Assembly (NCBI RefSeq): GCF_003991905.1
Contig: NZ_RSCL01000005.1
Coordinates: 186,001 to 250,000, forward strand
Source of the DNA: Dulcicalothrix desertica PCC 7102
GTDB taxonomy: Bacteria > Cyanobacteriota > Cyanobacteriia > Cyanobacteriales > Nostocaceae
Direction of reading: 5' to 3'
DNA length: 64,000 bases
In this document: positions 59,145-64,000 of the stretch, one piece after another
Position numbering within the stretch: position 1 is the stretch's first letter
Layout of the letters: each line of letters starts with the position of its first letter
Made by a program: the position numbers and the translations under genes
Notes under the pieces: model-generated
What the model saw: the letters and a program-made list of their open reading frames with translations, nothing else
Told to the model about the DNA's origin: nothing
Database searches by the model: none

Positions 59145-60314
59145 TTAAGCTAAATAATTTAGTGCTTTTCTTAGTCCGTTTGTTGCTTGCGCGTAGCTGT
59201 AATGAGAAATTATTTCGCGGCTTTTTTCTCCCCATGAATTTAATTGTTCAGAGTTAGCAAGTCCTATTTGAAGACAATCAACCAAAGCAGATACATTACC
59301 AGCAGGAAAAGTTAACCCATTTTTACCGGGATGAACTAAATCTTGAGCGCAACCGACAAGATTGCTCACAATGACTGGACGAGATAAACACATAGCCTCA
59401 TTAATGGCTAAACCCCAAGTTTCATGGGCACTATAGCTGGGTAAAACTAAGATGTCCCCTGCTGCATAAGTGCGTGGCATCATCGTTTGATTTTGAAAAG
59501 GTGCAAAGTAAATATTAGAAAAACCTGCTGCTTGAAGCTTTAATTCCTTTTCTAACGGGCCTGCGCCAACAAACAGCAAACTAGTTTGATTTAATTCCGC
59601 ACGCAAGAAAGCTTGAAGTAAATCTAAAGGGCGTTTTTTATCTTCAAACTTACCCGCAAACAAAATAACCTTATGGTTATCAGGAATATCTAACTCTTTT
59701 TTCCAAGTTGTCGCCTGTTGCTTGGCTGTTGTAAGTGATGCTAAAAAGCGATGGTTATCAACTGCATGAGGTGAGAAAAATAAGCGATCAGATGGAACGT
59801 GATGATAAGTAAAGTAATCGTAATTTGCTTTACCCACATACAAACAGGCGCCAAAACGACGATATACTTCAGAAATAAATTTTTGGCGTATCCAAGCTTT
59901 CCAACCAGTTGGTGGTAGCAGTCGATGCGAGTCTCCCCGAAATAAAAGTGGTGCTTGTCGAGCATCCCAAGTTAATATAAAGCGGTAAATGCTTGCATAG
60001 TTGTAGATCATCAACAACACAGCATCTGGCTCATAAGCTTTAACCTGTGAAACTAAAGTTGGATTTTGTAACCCCCAAAAATTATGAATTCCCGCATCTG
60101 GACTAACATTAGGAATAAATTCATAATCATATCCTGTTAGTAATGGAATATCCCATTGAAATGCTTTTTGAAAACCAGCATCAACGCACTCTGTAATACC
60201 AAAATCCCAAAGGTAAAAAACTCGTATAGAAAAGTCAGCATTACTTGTAATATAACTAAACCAAGGGGCATAGTATTGTATTGGGTGAGAAGTAATAATT
60301 GCTATTTTTTTCAT
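59145..60314 (-). CDS. Family 4 glycosyltransferase
   Basis: A 389-residue GT-B enzyme beginning MKKIAIITSHPIQYYAPWF. Donor site motifs are FAGKFEDKKRPLDLLQAF and LPSYSAHETWGLAINEAMCL. The ATG at 60314 was chosen because it follows the polymerase stop (60316) closely; the longer frame from 60350 overlaps it. Confidence 0.88.
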   Translation of the reverse strand: MKKIAIITSHPIQYYAPWFSYITSNADFSIRVFYLWDFGITECVDAGFQKAFQWDIPLLTGYDYEFIPNVSPDAGIHNFWGLQNPTLVSQVKAYEPDAVLLMIYNYASIYRFILTWDARQAPLLFRGDSHRLLPPTGWKAWIRQKFISEVYRRFGACLYVGKANYDYFTYHHVPSDRLFFSPHAVDNHRFLASLTTAKQQATTWKKELDIPDNHKVILFAGKFEDKKRPLDLLQAFLRAELNQTSLLFVGAGPLEKELKLQAAGFSNIYFAPFQNQTMMPRTYAAGDILVLPSYSAHETWGLAINEAMCLSRPVIVSNLVGCAQDLVHPGKNGLTFPAGNVSALVDCLQIGLANSEQLNSWGEKSREIISHYSYAQATNGLRKALNYLA

Positions 60315-60315
60315 A

Positions 60316-61806
60316 TTACCATTTAACTTGCGTTTTTTGAGGTTTAGCAATAACAGTAACGACTTTATAAGTTCTCATTAAAAATAGAACAATGCCAACA
60401 ATTATCATCGAAGATTGAAATAGAGCAGAAACAAATACACCAGCAGTCCACTCTGTCTGAAAAGTAAAAGTCGTCATAAGAACAGAGAACAAAGATTGAG
60501 CGGACAAAATCGGTGCATTAGTACTCCAACGAGTAGATTGTCCACAAAGTATACCTGTAAAAATTGCTAATCCAGCACAACCAAATGAACCAAAGTTAGC
60601 ATAAGATTCTGATAATAAATCCCAGCCAATAGTAGTTGTCTGAGCTTGTGCATAAGTTTGCAAGCGATAATGAATATTTAGTATGCTAGTTCCTTCATGA
60701 CTTCGGATTTTATTATTGTTTAAAAAACGAGGAATAATTAATTGTGGCAAGATAGAATAACTTTTTCCATATAAGTAAGGTATAGTATCGGGACTTTTAT
60801 CTTGAGCTAAAAGCAGCATTTGTACTACACTCGAACGCTCTGCTAAAGATGATTTATCTTCTTTGCGTAAATCATCTGGCTTGTTTAAGTAATCGAATGA
60901 ATATCCTAACCATTCGCTATACCACGCTGGATATTCCCAAGGTTGGACTAGCGTAGTTTTTGACCAATATTTAGCTCTCATATCCGCCTTACCATAATGC
61001 AATAGCGTTAAACACACTAAGACAATTACAATTGGTAAAGCCGGAATTTTTTTTCTGCCAATAATAAATGCAATTATCCCAGCAATAAAGGTAGAAGTGG
61101 CGCCTACAAGTACTAAAGCAATTGCACTTGTTAACATTTGGCTAATCATCAACATTATAAATAATTGAGATTGCCATTTGGATAACTCATTAGAACCTAA
61201 TCGATAGGCAAGCACAAACGCTGCTAAGGCATTTAATCCTAAAACAGCACTCCGAACAGCAGAAAATAAACCATCAGATATAAATAGCCAACCTCCATTA
61301 TTTGCCAAGTTAAATAAAACACCTATTATTAAAACTAGTAATAATAATAAATCACTTTTTTTACTATCTAAAGCTCGGTAATAAGCAGGTGCTTTAGGAG
61401 TAGATTTGACAAAATGAAACCACACGAAAGTTCCTAGCCCTAAAAAACCAGAAACGGTGATGCCAGCAATTAATTGACTATCTGGAGAGTAGGTTACAAC
61501 TACGGGGTGATTGGTGATAAAAGGAAAAGCGTAAGTTGAAATAAAAGTGAGGGCAAAAAAGGGAAAAATTGGCATTCCTTGCGCGCGACCAGAACACCAT
61601 AAATAGCTAGGCAGTAAAGCTGCAATAGTAATTATGACTGCGATAAAATTACTTAGTAACGATTGAGTTTCAGTCAAAAATATCTCATACACAAGCACTC
61701 CCAAAGTAAAAATCCAAAATGCTCGTAATAAATGCCGTTGTTGTTTGTGTGCAAGTGTAGGTAAATATGCCAATTGCTGGGCATGTGACTCTAAAAATTG
61801 GGTCAT
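60316..61806 (-). CDS. Polysaccharide repeat-unit polymerase-like membrane protein
   Basis: A 496-residue protein with about twelve hydrophobic helices and a large loop near residues 265-385 (SPDTIPYLYGKSYSIL inside) that would face the periplasm. Late helices contain GWDLLSESYANFGSFGCAG. This layout, within glycosyltransferase genes, fits a Wzy-type O-antigen/EPS polymerase. Its start overlaps the upstream gene stop by four bases (ATGA), implying coupled translation. Sequence identity is low in this family, so the call rests mainly on topology and context. Confidence 0.7.
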   Translation of the reverse strand: MTQFLESHAQQLAYLPTLAHKQQRHLLRAFWIFTLGVLVYEIFLTETQSLLSNFIAVIITIAALLPSYLWCSGRAQGMPIFPFFALTFISTYAFPFITNHPVVVTYSPDSQLIAGITVSGFLGLGTFVWFHFVKSTPKAPAYYRALDSKKSDLLLLLVLIIGVLFNLANNGGWLFISDGLFSAVRSAVLGLNALAAFVLAYRLGSNELSKWQSQLFIMLMISQMLTSAIALVLVGATSTFIAGIIAFIIGRKKIPALPIVIVLVCLTLLHYGKADMRAKYWSKTTLVQPWEYPAWYSEWLGYSFDYLNKPDDLRKEDKSSLAERSSVVQMLLLAQDKSPDTIPYLYGKSYSILPQLIIPRFLNNNKIRSHEGTSILNIHYRLQTYAQAQTTTIGWDLLSESYANFGSFGCAGLAIFTGILCGQSTRWSTNAPILSAQSLFSVLMTTFTFQTEWTAGVFVSALFQSSMIIVGIVLFLMRTYKVVTVIAKPQKTQVKW

Positions 61807-63128
61807 AATGATTTGCTCTTGTTGCTAGTAACAAAACACTGATTGAATATGGCACACTGCTGACTTGTCATTGCCTTTGCTGTGTACGGTTCAAAAGCTG
61901 ACCAATTGGTTTGAGGTTGAAAGCCTTTTGGTATAGATATCAACCAATTAAGCTGAGTAATTATTTCAGGTAACAATTTTTGTGGTTGGTCAGATGAAGC
62001 AAAGGTTACAGCTTGACCAGCTTGACAAGAATGTAAAATATTAACTACAGAACTAAGCTGGTGGAAAATTGCCAAGATGGGTTTGCGGGCTAATACGCAC
62101 GGGTAGAGTTTTGAGGCTGTATAGCTAGGGTCATCGGAACCAATCATTAAAATAGCGTCACTATCGCTTAAGACTTGTAACGCTTCAAAGTAAGGTATGC
62201 GATGAGGATGTTCGGTTACTAAATCACCAACTCCTAGTTTTTGCGCGATTGGTTCTACGGTTTTTACCGCGCGGTTGCCTTGAGCATAGCTAGTACCAAC
62301 AAAGTGCATATGAACTGATTGCCAAAGTTCGGGGTTACGTTGACGCTCTGTTTGGATTCCCAAAAATAAAATCCGCAACGAATTAGCCATATCATCACCA
62401 CCTCGACCTACATAAACCCAGTGACGTTTACCATCTTTGGGGTCAAATATTGTCTGCTTGACTTGGAGCGATGGTAGTAGCTCGAAATCTGATTCTGAGG
62501 CGCCAAAAGGTAAAATGCTAAATTGATCAGAACGTAAATTAGGATACCTTTGTTGTAGGGTTTCTGGGTAAGCTGGTGAAACGCTAATAACATGACTAAC
62601 TTTCGAGAGAACCTTGGGTTCAAGAAATTTAGCTTCGAGTTGGGCTAACTCATATTTGAAATGTCCACCCGGTGGAGTCACACCAGTTTTTCGATAATAA
62701 TCGCTCAACCACGGGTCTTGAAAATCTAGCACGTAAGGAATATTAAAGCGACGATACCACAGTAGACCCAGCGCCATTGAAGTAAATATGGTTGTTGAAA
62801 AGTAGACCAAATCAAAATCTTTTTTACGCAATAGGTCATTGCCAGCCCTTAGTAGATAAGGGAAACTCCGTAAACCCAAGCTACCCATACCGATGCGCTT
62901 AGTCTGTTGGACTGGTAATGCTTTTGTGTAAGTAACTGGAACACTACAAGGTATAGTTTTGATTAAAAGGGGGTCTTGAATTCCTTCCACATAATCGGCT
63001 TCTACTGCTAGAACATGAGGTTCCCAACCAAATTTTTCAAAGTAAGCCAGAGACATTCGCACCCGTTGATGATCGGGAGCATTAATTGGTGGAAAATGAG
63101 GACTAACGATTAAAACTCGATTACTCAA
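61803..63128 (-). CDS. Glycosyltransferase, family 4-like
   Basis: A 441-residue GT-B enzyme. Start RVLIVSPHFPPINAPDHQRVR, middle YVLDFQDPWLSDYYR, VYVGRGGDDMANSL, and a donor-side SDAILMIGSDDPSYTASKLYP. The usual E-x7-E is not obvious, so it may belong to a divergent branch. ATGA overlap with the polymerase gene. Confidence 0.8.
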   Translation of the reverse strand: MSNRVLIVSPHFPPINAPDHQRVRMSLAYFEKFGWEPHVLAVEADYVEGIQDPLLIKTIPCSVPVTYTKALPVQQTKRIGMGSLGLRSFPYLLRAGNDLLRKKDFDLVYFSTTIFTSMALGLLWYRRFNIPYVLDFQDPWLSDYYRKTGVTPPGGHFKYELAQLEAKFLEPKVLSKVSHVISVSPAYPETLQQRYPNLRSDQFSILPFGASESDFELLPSLQVKQTIFDPKDGKRHWVYVGRGGDDMANSLRILFLGIQTERQRNPELWQSVHMHFVGTSYAQGNRAVKTVEPIAQKLGVGDLVTEHPHRIPYFEALQVLSDSDAILMIGSDDPSYTASKLYPCVLARKPILAIFHQLSSVVNILHSCQAGQAVTFASSDQPQKLLPEIITQLNWLISIPKGFQPQTNWSAFEPYTAKAMTSQQCAIFNQCFVTSNKSKSL

Positions 63129-63299
63129 AGTTAGATACCAAATCAGTTGAAATCAGAGTGAGATAAAATAGACCGTTACTATTATTAAGATATTCAAAGC
63201 TTTATGTTGGCTGACATTTCGTTTATTCCTATACAAAGTTCAAGAAAACTTCATATAAAACCTGCGTTAAGTTTAATTTAGCGCTGATGAAAATTATTT

Positions 63300-64000
63300 T
63301 TAATTAGATAATAAATTGTTGAGTAATTTATTTTTCCATTTATTTCTCAATCGTTTCCACCAGCGATTTTGTTTGAGGGCTGCTCTGGCACTACTCCAAT
63401 CTACTAAGCTGTCATTAACATCATGATCACCTCGTTGAGCTTCAGGAATATCTTCTGACTCAACTGCTTGAATTAGTTTAGGCAAGCTCTCATAAAAATT
63501 TTGACAACGATAAGGAGGATGCAGCGACCACATTCCTGGCGCCTGTCCCAAAAACTCGACGCGCGCCAAAGAGTGTTCTTCCATAGCCAAACTAATGACT
63601 TCCTCTGGAAGCTGATAAGGATAATTTCCTTCAACTAAAGCTTTAATAATGCTACGAGGAGATGCGTACTTTAGAGGAAGCTGTTTAATTTTTGACTGAA
63701 AGCGTTCTCGATCAAGTAAAAAGTATCGGGTACTGAGCGAAGAAAAACGAAAAGCAGGAGAATAATGAAGTTCTGGTTCCGCAACTTGCGAGCGTAAACT
63801 ACCATCAGAGGTTGGCGGACCAGGAAGTGGGCCACATACTAAAACATCAGGTTTTTCGGATAGCAGTTGAACAGCTTCTGCAATCCAGGTAGAACTACCA
63901 CCCCCAAACATCAAATCTGAATCAAGGTGAAATATATAGTTGTTTTTAGCTGTATATAAACCAAAAAAATAAGAATAAAATGGACCACCTCGAAAATCTT
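63300..64000 (-). CDS. Glycosyltransferase-like protein, 5' end beyond the window
   Basis: The frame is open from 63300 to the end of the window; its N-terminus is missing. The visible part reads GGPFYSYFFGLYTAKNNYIF, then HLDSDLMFGGGSS, with an Asp-Ser-Asp that looks like the DXD metal site of a GT-A (family 2-type) transferase. The C-terminus is basic (KQNRWWKRLRNKWKNKLL), possibly membrane-associated. First visible gene of the minus-strand cluster, 171 bases from the next gene. Confidence 0.75.
   Translation of the reverse strand, partial: DFRGGPFYSYFFGLYTAKNNYIFHLDSDLMFGGGSSTWIAEAVQLLSEKPDVLVCGPLPGPPTSDGSLRSQVAEPELHYSPAFRFSSLSTRYFLLDRERFQSKIKQLPLKYASPRSIIKALVEGNYPYQLPEEVISLAMEEHSLARVEFLGQAPGMWSLHPPYRCQNFYESLPKLIQAVESEDIPEAQRGDHDVNDSLVDWSSARAALKQNRWWKRLRNKWKNKLLNNLLSN

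Noticed and set aside
1-64000. tRNA, rRNA or known riboswitch
   Set aside because: No cloverleaf or conserved RNA motif was recognised by eye; a covariance-model scan would be needed to exclude small RNAs.

Overview
The window reads as chromosomal DNA of a nitrogen-fixing, heterocyst-type filamentous cyanobacterium (Nostocales-like). The grounds are a CnfR/PatB-type nif activator, a nif-specific FdxB ferredoxin, a second cytochrome c oxidase operon, a NifO-type protein, a Mo-nitrogenase C-terminal-family protein, a CcmM-like gamma-carbonic anhydrase and a PcxA/CemA protein. Base composition is AT-rich and the intergenic DNA carries typical cyanobacterial heptamer repeats and palindromic elements. 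The octamer HIP1 (GCGATCGC) was seen only once, while the palindrome GGCGCC occurs about 85 times by eye count.

Layout. 0-5.1 kb: a MscS channel, an acetoacetate-decarboxylase-family protein, a Mo-nitrogenase C-terminal-family protein and a response regulator/histidine kinase pair. 5.7-9.2 kb: a four-gene run (CcmM-like gamma-CA, a 60-aa peptide resembling the end of that enzyme, PcxA, bestrophin) that looks like an inorganic-carbon/proton/anion module. 10-11.8 kb: an ABC-2 exporter. 11.9-15.5 kb: an accessory patch of small, split or broken genes, including a ribbon-helix-helix regulator beside perfect palindromes. 15.9-23.1 kb: cnfR divergent from fdxB, then coxB-coxA-coxC and a small helical-repeat gene, which I read as a heterocyst oxygen-protection and nif-control island. 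23.2-27.4 kb: kinase-TPR, membrane PP2C and a frameshifted TerY-like vWA gene (a TerY-P triad). 27.6-31.4 kb: an unrecognised gene pair, a decayed toxin-antitoxin locus, a PD-(D/E)XK nuclease toxin with a candidate immunity gene, and a gene remnant. 31.5-36.5 kb: a CPA2 antiporter with universal-stress domains, a catalase-like protein, a cupin and NifO. 37.2-46.7 kb: a large dynamin-like GTPase coupled to a large Hsp70/actin-fold ATPase, then a frameshifted DNA methyltransferase on the other strand, an unrecognised 371-aa protein and a NYN/LabA-type protein. 47.4-50.9 kb: cysteine synthase and a run of small hypotheticals. 51-64 kb: a minus-strand polysaccharide cluster with six family-4-type glycosyltransferases, two GT2-type enzymes (one cut by the window edge), a polymerase, an acetyltransferase, a YdcF protein and a PhyH dioxygenase.

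The genes that most plausibly work together are the carbon/pH module, the CnfR-FdxB-Cox2 island, the kinase-phosphatase-vWA triad, the nuclease/immunity pair and the dynamin-Hsp70 pair. At least five genes show single frame disruptions, all in accessory functions, so either decay or local sequence error should be considered. All family names come from recognising motifs by eye; no database search was run.
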